DNA from: Crocosphaera sp.
GTDB taxonomy: Bacteria; Cyanobacteriota; Cyanobacteriia; Cyanobacteriales; Microcystaceae
NCBI GenBank assembly: GCA_030065205.1
Contig: JASJDN010000012.1
Location: 1 to 64,000 of the forward strand
Reading direction: 5' to 3'
DNA length: 64,000 bases
The notes beneath the pieces are model-generated. The model did no database searches. It saw only the letters and a program-made list of their open reading frames with translations, and was not told where the DNA came from. The translations under genes and the position numbers were made by a program. Below are positions 1 through 7,494 of this stretch, one piece after another. How positions within the stretch are numbered: the stretch's first letter is position 1; every line of letters begins with the position of its first letter.

Positions 1-779
1 GTAATAGTAAGGGGTGCAGACGCAGTTAAATCCCCATCACTATTGGTGTATCGAAACACTTCACTTAGCGTTTCCCCATCATCTAACCCATCTACATCAG
101 GATTATTATTATCCAGGGTATAACTATAACTTCCATCAGCATTCAGTAGGAGAAAACCATACTCTCCTTTGATTTCTTTTCCGACAAAGGTACTCTCACC
201 ATTGACAGAAACTACAAATAAATTGTTAGTGTTACTGTCAGAGTCATTTAAGAGAACATTTCCTGTAATGGGATTGGGTTGACTGTCTTCTTTTACGGTG
301 TTTTCATCCGGCGCAATTTCCAAAATACGGGTTAATTTACTGCTACCTTCTCTATCATCACCAACACTGGTTAAACGAACCCCAAATTCTTCCCCAATAA
401 AGTCTTCTAAACCTAATGCTTGATCAACATGGGAAATAATAAAACTGGTTAAACTAATATCATCAAATCCTATTCCACTTGTTCCAATTTCAACACCATA
501 ATCATAGGAGGCAGGTCGAATAACTGCATTTCCTACCCTATCGACTTCGTCAGCAATTCCTATTTCTCCTGAATTGGTGTTGGTAACATCTTCTCCCTTA
601 ACAGTTAAGCCATCAATCAGTGATTCATCACCAATATTGAAAAAGATTCCCCGAATATCTGCCAGGATTCCATCTTCAACATCAACAGTTAATTCGATTT
701 CACCGTTGGCTAATTCCTCTAAGGTGATCAGCACTTTTGCATCTGATCCCGTAAATTGATCGAGTTGAAAACTTATCAT
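1..779 (-). CDS. VCBS/cadherin-like repeat protein, N-terminal part (partial)
   Basis: The minus strand is open from an ATG at 779 to the left edge, about 259 codons, with no stop. The protein begins MISFQLDQFTGSDAKVL, has no signal peptide, and is acidic and rich in Asp, Gly, Asn and Thr. From about residue 160 it reads APDENTVKEDSQPNPITGNV, then NGESTFVG, LNADGSYSYTLDNNNPDVDG and ETLSEVFRYTNSDGD. This is the signature of a VCBS repeat (TIGR01965-type, cadherin-like beta sandwich) found in very large secreted or surface adhesins, often exported by type I secretion. The first 150 residues look like a separate beta-rich domain I do not recognise. Function as a calcium-binding surface or extracellular protein is inferred from family. 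Most of the protein lies outside the window. Confidence 0.75.
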   Translation of the reverse strand, partial: MISFQLDQFTGSDAKVLITLEELANGEIELTVDVEDGILADIRGIFFNIGDESLIDGLTVKGEDVTNTNSGEIGIADEVDRVGNAVIRPASYDYGVEIGTSGIGFDDISLTSFIISHVDQALGLEDFIGEEFGVRLTSVGDDREGSSKLTRILEIAPDENTVKEDSQPNPITGNVLLNDSDSNTNNLFVVSVNGESTFVGKEIKGEYGFLLLNADGSYSYTLDNNNPDVDGLDDGETLSEVFRYTNSDGDLTASAPLTI

Positions 780-1152
780 GATTTTAAACCTTTAATTCCT
801 AAAAAAAAGAAAATCTGTTAATTACATACATCTTTAATTGTATTTAAAATTAATTGAAAAGATAATTGAGAATATGCTGATTTTTTATAAGAAATAGTCC
901 GTATAACCTACATTTTTTGTAAGAATTTTACTATTCCTTGAAAAAAATTAGGGTATAAATACAGATAATAGTTATATTCACTGATTACTCAAGTTGATAA
1001 AATTTTATCAACCGAAATAATACACTTTATTGCACACAAAAAACAATAAATGTTAATCATTAACCTTGTAACTGGGGTTAAGAATTTGTTAGAATATTGA
1101 ACACATTGTAAAGTTAAGTTAAAAAAATCAAGCAAAATCTTTTTTTTGTGTT
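780..1152. other. AT-rich divergent intergenic region
   Basis: This 373-bp stretch separates the minus-strand VCBS gene from the plus-strand protease gene, so it should hold promoters for both. It is very AT-rich, with several poly-A/T runs. I see no ORF, RNA gene or clear repeat. Confidence 0.5.
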
Positions 1153-1827
1153 ATGCAACAAACCTCTTTAAACTTAGTAGCGATCGCCGTTTTTGCCATG
1201 ACTCTATCGGCATTATTAAGTCCTGTCTTAAATATATCACCATTTATCCCTGCAGGCACCACATTTGCTATTTTGGGACTAGCAACCCTTGACAGTTTCA
1301 GTTGGGAAGGGAAGGGATTAACTTTATTTTTGGATTTATTTACTCCTTCTCAACAGCGTCAGCGTATTATTCATCATGAAGCCGGGCATTTTTTAGCAGC
1401 TTATTGTTTAGGGATTCCTGTAACGGGTTATACGCTAACTGCTTGGGAAACCTTTAGGAAAGGAGAAAAAGCAGGAATAGGAGGGGTACAATTTGATTTT
1501 AGTCTTTTATCTGATGAAGAAAAAATCAGTAAAAATCCTTTAATTCTTGAGCGAACCTTCACCGTTTTAATGGCCGGTATTGCAGCAGAAAGAATCATCT
1601 ATGACAATGTTGAAGGAGGAGAAGAAGATAAACAAAATTTACGGGAAATTATGCGAATTTTAGGACTTCGTCCTGATCTTTATCAACAAAAAGAAAGTTG
1701 GGCATTATTACAGGCAAAAAATTTACTGCTTCGTCATCAAAACGCTTATGAAGCCTTAGTTAAATTGATGGAAAAACGAGCATCGGTAGAAGACTGTCAA
1801 CAATTAATTCAACAAAAAATGAGTTAA
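1153..1827 (+). CDS. M41-like zinc metalloprotease domain protein without AAA ATPase
   Basis: The 224-residue protein has two hydrophobic N-terminal segments (about residues 8-45), then a peptidase domain with HEAGH at residues 75-79, the zinc-binding HExxH of the FtsH (M41) family. A following AGIAAERIIYDNVEGGEEDK segment matches the M41 region that supplies the acidic third zinc ligand. The AAA ATPase module of FtsH (about 400 residues) is absent, so this is one of the small membrane-anchored M41-like proteins found in cyanobacteria and plastids. It could act as an ATP-independent protease or an assembly factor; the substrate is unknown. The ATG at 1153 has no strong ribosome-binding site but is the only start upstream of the hydrophobic segments. 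It stands alone, 89 bp before ruvX. Confidence 0.75.
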   Translation: MQQTSLNLVAIAVFAMTLSALLSPVLNISPFIPAGTTFAILGLATLDSFSWEGKGLTLFLDLFTPSQQRQRIIHHEAGHFLAAYCLGIPVTGYTLTAWETFRKGEKAGIGGVQFDFSLLSDEEKISKNPLILERTFTVLMAGIAAERIIYDNVEGGEEDKQNLREIMRILGLRPDLYQQKESWALLQAKNLLLRHQNAYEALVKLMEKRASVEDCQQLIQQKMS

Positions 1828-1875
1828 CCTATCCACCTAAAGAAAATGGTACCCTATTGATTACTAACTCGATTA

Positions 1876-1891
1876 ACCCTAAAATAAGGGT
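1876..1891 (+). other. small hairpin upstream of ruvX
   Basis: ACCCT and AGGGT form a 5-bp stem around a 6-nt AT loop, 25 bp before the ruvX start. It could be a weak terminator of the protease gene or part of the ruvX leader. It is short enough to be chance. Confidence 0.25.
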
Positions 1892-1916
1892 GAAATTGTG
1901 TTACCATTAAAGGATT

Positions 1917-2339
1917 ATGCAGCGAATTTCTGCCCTAGGGTTAGATGTGGGTAAAAAACGCATTGGGGTAGCAGGATGCGACGGGACAGGGTTAATTGCG
2001 ACAGGGTTAACTACCATCGAACGTCGATCATTCCTCCAAGATGTACAACAATTGCAGGCATTGGTCACAGAACGAGAGGTACAATTATTAGTGATCGGTC
2101 TTCCCTATACAATGGACGGAAGTATTGGTTTTCAAGCAAAACAAGTGCAGAAATTTGCTAAACGTATCTCAAAAGCCCTAGAATTGCCCATAGAGTACAT
2201 CGACGAGCGACTCACCTCTGTCGAAGCAGAAACTAAGTTAAAAGCTCAAAAAAAGTATTCTCGCCATAATAAAGGTTTAGTTGATCGTTTAGCAGCAACT
2301 ATTATTTTGCAGCAGTGGTTAGATCAACGTCGTGCTTGA
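1917..2339 (+). CDS. ruvX: RuvX/YqgF-family Holliday junction resolvase-like nuclease
   Basis: The 140-residue length is typical of the family. It opens with ISALGLDVGKKRIGVAGCD, the RNase H-fold DxGxxRxG-type motif carrying the first catalytic Asp. LLVIGLPYTMDGS matches the GLP segment, and EYIDERLTSVEAE matches the conserved DER-S-x-A motif; VDRLAATIILQQWL is the C-terminal helix with the final Asp. Members take part in pre-16S rRNA 5'-end maturation and are annotated as putative Holliday junction resolvases. The gene is convergent with the thioesterase gene and the two coding ends overlap by 16 bp, so no terminator lies between them. Confidence 0.92.
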   Translation: MQRISALGLDVGKKRIGVAGCDGTGLIATGLTTIERRSFLQDVQQLQALVTEREVQLLVIGLPYTMDGSIGFQAKQVQKFAKRISKALELPIEYIDERLTSVEAETKLKAQKKYSRHNKGLVDRLAATIILQQWLDQRRA

Positions 2340-3085
2340 ACTTTTCTAGCTAAAGTCCCAATAATAGGAAAGATTTCTGAGCTAGCTGAATGTATAAAGA
2401 AGTGATCTCCCGGAAACATATATTGTTCAAATGATTTATTGGTTTGCTGATACCAGGCTCTCAATTCAGTTTCATTAGCTTCTGGATCATCTAATCCTCC
2501 AAAAACGGTAATAGGACAGTTTAAAGGCTGTTTTCTAGTATAATTATAGGTTTCTAAAATGCTAAAATCTGCCCTTAAAATAGGAATTAAAAGCTTCATC
2601 AATTCTTGATCTTGTAAAACTTCTTGTGGTGTTCCATTAAGTTGATTAATTTCTCTGATAAAATCAGACTCTGGTAATTGATGAATAGGGGGATCAAGAT
2701 CGGGGAGTTGAGGCGCAGGATGACCAGACGCAAACAGGTGACATGGCTGTATACCATAGTTTTTCAGTAATTGATGAGCGACTTCAAAGCTAATTAATGC
2801 CCCCATACTATGGCCAAAAAAAGCAAAGGGTTTATCTAGATAAGGCAATAAATTGGGGGTCATATTTTCCACGAGATCACTCATTTTGGTAAAGGGCTTT
2901 TCTGATAATCTTCCTTCTCTTCCCGGTAGTCTAATGGCAGCAATTTCAATGGTATCTGATAGATGATCAGTCCAGTTTTTAAAGATTCTCGTTCCTCCGC
3001 CGGCATAGGGAAAACAAAAGAGTCTAATGAGTGCATTCTTATTCGGGTTAGGAAAATAAAGCCAAGGATTTTTGTGATTAATCAT
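2324..3085 (-). CDS. type II (external) thioesterase, alpha/beta hydrolase
   Basis: The protein has 253 residues counted from the ATG at 3085. It starts MINHKNPWLYFPNPNK, the usual beginning of stand-alone NRPS/PKS editing thioesterases, followed by LFCFPYAGGG. The nucleophile motif is GHSMG (Ser93), the acidic residue is in GGLDDPEAN, and the catalytic His is in GDHFFIH. An in-frame ATG at 3139 would add 18 residues, but 3085 has a purine-rich AAGAAAG just upstream and matches family lengths. TEII enzymes remove wrong or stalled acyl groups from carrier proteins. It is divergent from, and next to, the PKS-NRPS run, so it probably proofreads that line. The last 16 bp overlap the end of ruvX. 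Confidence 0.88.
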   Translation of the reverse strand: MINHKNPWLYFPNPNKNALIRLFCFPYAGGGTRIFKNWTDHLSDTIEIAAIRLPGREGRLSEKPFTKMSDLVENMTPNLLPYLDKPFAFFGHSMGALISFEVAHQLLKNYGIQPCHLFASGHPAPQLPDLDPPIHQLPESDFIREINQLNGTPQEVLQDQELMKLLIPILRADFSILETYNYTRKQPLNCPITVFGGLDDPEANETELRAWYQQTNKSFEQYMFPGDHFFIHSASSEIFPIIGTLARKVQARR

Positions 3086-3133
3086 CTTTCTTAGGAACAG
3101 TTGATAAAGATTATGTAGTGGAGTTAAGTAAAC

Positions 3134-3245
3134 ACACAAAATTAATTACACAAAAACTGTAGGGTGGGAAATGTCCAAAGTTAGCTCTGGATAAGAATTT
3201 TAGCTTTTTACTGGGCATTGCCCACCGTGCAATTAATTTTGTTTA
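3134..3245. repeat. MITE-like element with terminal inverted repeats
   Basis: The left end (about 3138-3154) reads ACAAAATTAATTACAC and the right end (3227-3242) reads GTGCAATTAATTTTGT. They are inverted copies with one mismatch. Inside, a second inverted pair, GGTGGGAAATGTCC (3163-3176) and GGGCATTGCCCACC (3213-3226), is nested. The whole unit is about 110 bp with no ORF. The inner motif recurs at 16429-16445. It looks like a small non-autonomous inverted-repeat element sitting between the divergent thioesterase and ACP genes. Confidence 0.5.
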
Positions 3246-3280
3246 AGCACTTAGCTGTCACTTAAGTCTCTAGTCACTTT

Positions 3281-3305
3281 TGAGAATTGAAATTATTAAT
3301 AATAT
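3281..3305. promoter_or_regulatory. AT-rich palindrome, possible Fur-type operator
   Basis: TGAGAATTGAAATTATTAAT lies at 3281-3300 and contains the perfect palindrome TTATTAATAA (3293-3302). Fur boxes are AT-rich arrays of GATAAT-like hexamers with dyad symmetry, and this is a loose match only. In such AT-rich DNA it may be chance. Confidence 0.22.
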
Positions 3306-3426
3306 TTTTTAATAAAGGCCAGTTGAGGAGTGTGGGAGGATGGAGAGCAAAACTATAAAGAGGTTTTGACAATCGGATTTGGCATCAGAAGATTGTGACC
3401 TCTGCTTAGGGTAAAGGATGACACTA

Positions 3427-3451
3427 GCAAGAAATTATTGCTCTTTCTTGC
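3427..3451 (+). promoter_or_regulatory. perfect 8-bp dyad in cluster leader
   Basis: GCAAGAAA (3427-3434) and TTTCTTGC (3444-3451) are perfect inverted copies separated by 9 nt. It could be an operator or an RNA hairpin. Confidence 0.35.
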
Positions 3452-3723
3452 AAAATTACTAGATATGACTCTAGCAAATTATATTGATATTGTCAGTTGA
3501 GTTTTGAGCAAAATTATAGATTTTTTGATCCAGAACGGCTAAAAAGCTTATATATTCTGGGTTTTGGCATTGAGTGTCTTGAGAAGCAAAAAAATAATTG
3601 ATTAATATTCTCATTTGGTTCTTGACGATTCTCAAAAATTGTTTTAGGATACTTCACAGACTATTGAAAAGTCTTTTCATTAAGCTCATCCAGTCAGTCT
3701 ATGAATCATAAAACAAAGTAAAG

Positions 3724-3766
3724 AGCCAGAATATGGCTTTAAACCTTTATAAATAGCTTAAAGGTT
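3724..3766 (+). promoter_or_regulatory. two tandem hairpins in cluster leader
   Basis: AGCCA/TGGCT (3724-3738, 5-nt loop) is followed at once by AACCTTTA/TAAAGGTT (3742-3766, perfect 8-bp stem, 9-nt loop). Tandem perfect stems about 130 nt before the first gene suggest a folded leader RNA or attenuator-like element. There is no U-tract after the second stem, so it is not a standard terminator. Confidence 0.38.
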
Positions 3767-3816
3767 ATGAGCATCAACGTTCATCTTTAACATCGACAAA
3801 ATTAACTGAAAACTGG

Positions 3817-3838
3817 CTTATATCTCATCTGATATAAG
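3817..3838 (+). promoter_or_regulatory. operator-like dyad just upstream of the first cluster gene
   Basis: CTTATATC (3817-3824) and GATATAAG (3831-3838) are a perfect 8-bp inverted repeat with a 6-nt centre. It lies about 55 bp before the ACP start, a usual place for an operator or a ribosome-site hairpin. Confidence 0.38.
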
Positions 3839-3893
3839 GCAAAATCTCTATAGGTTTGCTACCTAAAAATTCTTTTTGAATCCAACTTTTGAA

Positions 3894-4166
3894 ATGTCAA
3901 CATCCCATCGTCAGATCCAAACTAAAGATATACAAAACTGGTTGATTAAGTATGTATCAGAAAAGCTTAATCAATCTAGTCAACCAATTAGTATTAAAAA
4001 GCCTTTAGCCCTTTATGGACTAGATTCTATGGCACAGACAACCATGATTGATAGTTTAGGTCAATGGTTAGACTTAGAGATTGAGCCTACCATTATTTAT
4101 GATTATCCAACTATACAAGGGCTATCAGAATACTTAGAAAAAGAAGCAAAATTTAACTTTATTTAG
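3894..4166 (+). CDS. stand-alone acyl carrier protein
   Basis: The protein is about 90 residues from the ATG at 3894; a TTG at 3876 would add six residues and has no better ribosome site. It is a single carrier domain with LYGLDSMAQTTMID, where the Ser of GLDSM (Ser45 from this start) takes phosphopantetheine, and IIYDYPTIQGLSEYL forms helix III. Its sequence resembles carrier domains that follow fatty acyl-AMP ligases in cyanobacterial lipopeptide clusters. It is the first gene of the run, 44 bp before the first PKS, so the likely job is to present the starter acyl group to that KS. No ligase or loading domain is encoded beside it. Confidence 0.85.
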   Translation: MSTSHRQIQTKDIQNWLIKYVSEKLNQSSQPISIKKPLALYGLDSMAQTTMIDSLGQWLDLEIEPTIIYDYPTIQGLSEYLEKEAKFNFI

Positions 4167-4210
4167 CCAAGTTACAATCATCGCTATTCTTAACATAATC
4201 GAGGTGTGAT

Positions 4211-7200
4211 ATGGTCAGGTGTGAACGGAGGCAAGATATTGCCGTTATTGGTATGGGTTGTCGTTTTCCAGGGGCAAAAAATCCCGAAGAATTTTGGCAA
4301 CTGCTAAAAATAGGTAAAGATGCCATTACGGAAGTGCCATCGCAACGGTGGAGTATTGAAAAGTATTATCATCAAGATCCGGATAGTCCTGGGAGGATGA
4401 CCAGCCGATGGGGTGGATTTTTGTCCAATATTGACCAATTTGATGCTAATTTTTTCGGTATTTCTCCCCGCGAATGCCAACATATTGACCCGCAGCAAAG
4501 ACTGGTGTTAGAAGTGGCCTGGGAAGCATTAGAAGACGGAGGTATTATTCCAGAAACCCTAAGCGGGAGTCAAACTGGGGTGTTTCTGGGATTAACCAAC
4601 CAAGACTATCATCGTTTGCTGTATCAACAGATCGATCGCTGCGATGCTTATTATAGTACCGGCACATCTGGGGCGATCGCGTCCAACCGTTTATCCTATT
4701 TACTGAACCTACAGGGACCGAGTTTCACCGTAGATACGGCCTGTTCATCTTCTTTGGTAGCGATACATTTAGCCTGTCAGAGTTTAAAAGCGCAAGAGTC
4801 CGATCTGGCCATTGCCGGGGCCGTTAACCTCATTATTACCCCAGAACAAACCATCGCCTTTTCTAAGACAAGAATGATGGCCCCGGATGGACGGTGTAAG
4901 ACGTTTGACGCGAGTGCCAATGGATATGTCCGTAGCGAAGGGTGTGGGGTTGTGGTGTTGAAACGTCTGGAAGATGCGATCAGAGAGGGCGATCGCATTC
5001 ACGGTATTATCCGAGGGACGGCCATCAACCAAGACGGGTTAAGTCAAGGGTTAACGGCCCCTAATGGGTTAGCGCAACAAAAAGTGATTCGTCAAGCATT
5101 GGCCAATGCAGGGGTCAACCCCTCTGAGATTAGTTATGTGGAGACTCATGGAACCGGTACTGCATTAGGCGATCCCATCGAGGTGAGATCCTTAAAAAAA
5201 GTGTTGATGGAAGGACGAAACCCCGATCAACCCTGCTGGTTAGGATCGGTGAAAACCAATATTGGCCATTTAGAGTCAGCCGCCGGAATGGCCGGGTTAA
5301 TTAAGACGATTTTATGTCTGCAAAAAAGAGAAATCCCTCCTATTTTGCATTTTAAGCAATTAAATCCTTATATTTCTTTAAAAAATACCACTTTTTCTAT
5401 TCCTACAAGTTGTGAACCTTGGTTAGTAGAGGGATCACGCCTTGCGGGGGTCAGTTCCTTTAGTTTTGGGGGAACCAATGGCCATGTGGTGGTAGAGGAA
5501 GTTTCTATTGTAGAAGACAAAGAGAACATTAACGAGGAACGTCCGTTACATCTTCTCACCCTATCGGCCAAAACGGAGAAGGGGTTAGGTCATTTGATCC
5601 AAGATTATTGCACCTATTTACAGTCTCATGGGGATGTATTGTTAGGGGATCTCTGTTTTAGTGCGAATACTGGGCGATCTCTGTTTCAATATCGTTTAGG
5701 GATGGTGTCTCAGTCAACGGAAGGGTTAACCCAACAGTTACAGGGGTTAATGAGAGGGGAAACCATAGCCGGATGTTTCACAGGAGAAGTAACAGAGGAA
5801 AGTGATCCTAGTGTTGCCTTTTTGTTTACGGGACAAGGTTCTCAATACCTGAATATGGGGCGAGAATTATACGAAACTTGTTCGATTTTTCGGGATATTA
5901 TTGATGAATGCGATCGCATTTTAGAAAGTTATTTAGATGAGTCTTTGGTTAAGGTTTTATATGAGGGAACAGATCACAATCATTTACACCAGACAATTTA
6001 TACCCAACCGGCTTTATTTTCCCTTGAATATGCTTTGGCTAAATTATGGGAATTTTGGGGAGTTAAACCTGATGTTGTCATGGGTCATAGTGTGGGGGAA
6101 TATGTAGCAGCTTGTTTAGCAGAAGTCTTTAGTTTAGAAGATGGATTAAAGTTGATTGCAGCGAGGGGAAAATTGATGCAAAGTTTACCTCAAAATGGTT
6201 CGATGGTAGCGGTTTTAGGGACGCTAGAACAAATCGAACCGATGATTAAAGATTATCAAAATAAAGTAGCGATCGCAGCTATTAATGGAGCTAATAGTTT
6301 AGTCATTTCAGGGGAAAAAGAAACGATTAATTATATTCTTGAAAGTTTAGAAAAGCAACAGATTAAAAGTAAAAAATTAACGGTTTCCCATGCTTTCCAT
6401 TCTCCTCTCATGCAGCCTATATTAGAAGGGTTTAGAGAAATAGCTGAAGAGATTAGTTATCATTTACCTCAAATTAAAATTATTTCTAATGTTACGGGAC
6501 AACCTATTGTAGAAGAGATTGCCACAGCAGATTACTGGGTTAATCACATTATTTCTCCTGTTAATTTTAAGGATAGTGTTGAGACACTCTTAGAAGAGAA
6601 TTGTGACATTTTCTTAGAAGTGGGAGCTAAACCTATTTTATTAGGAATGAGTCGAGGAATGATTGAAGCTAAAAATCCCTCAACATATTTCTTATCAAGT
6701 TTACGTCCTGGGAAAAGCGATTGGCAGCAAATGTTAGACAGTTTAGCCCAATTATCTGTTACGGGATGTAAGATTAATTGGCATCATTTTGATCAAGATT
6801 ATCAACGTCATCGAATTTCTATTCCTACCTATCCTTGGCAGCGATCGCATTATTGGTTTGAAGGAGTTTCTCAGGTTTCAAGACCTTCTTTATATTTTCA
6901 AGGTAATGATGGTTTAGTTACTAAATCGACTAATCAATCTGAGATTAAAGAAAAACAAAAAATTTTCTCTTTAAAAAATAGACAAAAAGTTGATTCGTCT
7001 CAGTTCATAAATCAGCTTAGAAATAGTTTTAAGAATGAGCAATTGTCTTTAATTGTTGATTATATTCAAGAACAAATTGCTATAGTTTTAGGGTTGGATA
7101 AATCTCAAGCACCAGGTAAAAAAGTAGGGTTTTTCCAGATGGGGATGGATTCTTTAATGGCGGTTGAATTGAGAAACCGTTTAGAAAGAACATTTGGGTT

Positions 7201-7453
7201 TGCAATGTCCACCAGTTTAGCTTTTAATTATCCTAATATTGAAGCTTTGGCAGGTTATTTATTAGATCAATTAAATCATCAATGGAAGGAAAAAGAAGGC
7301 AGGAGACAAACCCCCCCTTATCCCCCCAAGGGTGGAAGGGCAGGAGGCAGGAGACCGAAGTTAGAAGAAATAGCAAGAAAAATTCAGTCTTATTCTGATG
7401 AAGAAGTTGAAAAAATGCTGATAAAAAAAATAGAAACAATATTAACTAAATAG
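4211..7453 (+). CDS. type I polyketide synthase, KS-AT-ACP (module 1)
   Basis: The protein has 1080 residues. KS is at about 7-435 with active-site Cys178 in DTACSSSL, His313 in HGTGT and His353 in NIGHLE. AT is at about 530-845 with Ser627 in GHSVG and HAFH at 727-730, which points to malonyl-CoA. ACP is at about 940-1015 with Ser981 in GMDSL. There is no KR, DH or ER, so the keto group is left unreduced. The C-terminal tail (KLEEIARKIQSYSDEEVEKM) is a cyanobacterial-type docking segment. A good GAGGTG site lies 5 bp before the ATG. The linker after the ACP carries a repeat insertion (7298-7355). It is inferred to do the first extension of the acyl starter. Confidence 0.93.
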   Translation: MVRCERRQDIAVIGMGCRFPGAKNPEEFWQLLKIGKDAITEVPSQRWSIEKYYHQDPDSPGRMTSRWGGFLSNIDQFDANFFGISPRECQHIDPQQRLVLEVAWEALEDGGIIPETLSGSQTGVFLGLTNQDYHRLLYQQIDRCDAYYSTGTSGAIASNRLSYLLNLQGPSFTVDTACSSSLVAIHLACQSLKAQESDLAIAGAVNLIITPEQTIAFSKTRMMAPDGRCKTFDASANGYVRSEGCGVVVLKRLEDAIREGDRIHGIIRGTAINQDGLSQGLTAPNGLAQQKVIRQALANAGVNPSEISYVETHGTGTALGDPIEVRSLKKVLMEGRNPDQPCWLGSVKTNIGHLESAAGMAGLIKTILCLQKREIPPILHFKQLNPYISLKNTTFSIPTSCEPWLVEGSRLAGVSSFSFGGTNGHVVVEEVSIVEDKENINEERPLHLLTLSAKTEKGLGHLIQDYCTYLQSHGDVLLGDLCFSANTGRSLFQYRLGMVSQSTEGLTQQLQGLMRGETIAGCFTGEVTEESDPSVAFLFTGQGSQYLNMGRELYETCSIFRDIIDECDRILESYLDESLVKVLYEGTDHNHLHQTIYTQPALFSLEYALAKLWEFWGVKPDVVMGHSVGEYVAACLAEVFSLEDGLKLIAARGKLMQSLPQNGSMVAVLGTLEQIEPMIKDYQNKVAIAAINGANSLVISGEKETINYILESLEKQQIKSKKLTVSHAFHSPLMQPILEGFREIAEEISYHLPQIKIISNVTGQPIVEEIATADYWVNHIISPVNFKDSVETLLEENCDIFLEVGAKPILLGMSRGMIEAKNPSTYFLSSLRPGKSDWQQMLDSLAQLSVTGCKINWHHFDQDYQRHRISIPTYPWQRSHYWFEGVSQVSRPSLYFQGNDGLVTKSTNQSEIKEKQKIFSLKNRQKVDSSQFINQLRNSFKNEQLSLIVDYIQEQIAIVLGLDKSQAPGKKVGFFQMGMDSLMAVELRNRLERTFGFAMSTSLAFNYPNIEALAGYLLDQLNHQWKEKEGRRQTPPYPPKGGRAGGRRPKLEEIARKIQSYSDEEVEKMLIKKIETILTK
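7298..7355 (+). repeat. in-frame C-rich/G-rich insertion flanked by direct repeats (PKS module 1)
   Basis: GGCAGGAGAC occurs at 7298-7307 and again at 7346-7355. Between them lies CCCCCCTTATCCCCCC, then AAGGGTGGAAGGG. It encodes a Pro/Gly/Arg-rich linker (RRQTPPYPPKGGRAGGRR) between the ACP and the C-terminal docking helix, without breaking the frame. Confidence 0.7.
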
Positions 7454-7494
7454 TTTTATTTTTACGCTAAAAAACAATAAAAAAATATAAAACG

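Larger units (their letters stand above)
3246..3893 (+). promoter_or_regulatory. long non-coding leader/promoter region of the PKS-NRPS cluster
   Basis: This is about 650 bp without a credible gene in front of the first cluster gene. It contains at least four perfect dyads, listed separately, and an AT-rich palindrome near 3293. A TTGACA sits at 3366-3371 but lacks a convincing -10 at the right distance, so I cannot place the transcription start. Such a long leader before a cluster of about 50 kb suggests regulated expression. Iron control is plausible from the inferred product but is not shown by the sequence. Confidence 0.45.

Noticed and set aside
574-759. 61-codon plus-strand frame
   Set aside because: It is antisense to the VCBS gene, is Ser/Thr/Pro-biased as expected for a shadow of that gene, and has no start signal.
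3366-3394. Sigma-70 promoter from TTGACA at 3366
   Set aside because: No acceptable -10 box occurs 16-18 bp downstream.
3876-3893. TTG start giving a 96-residue ACP
   Set aside because: The ATG at 3894 gives a normal carrier domain, and nothing upstream favours TTG.
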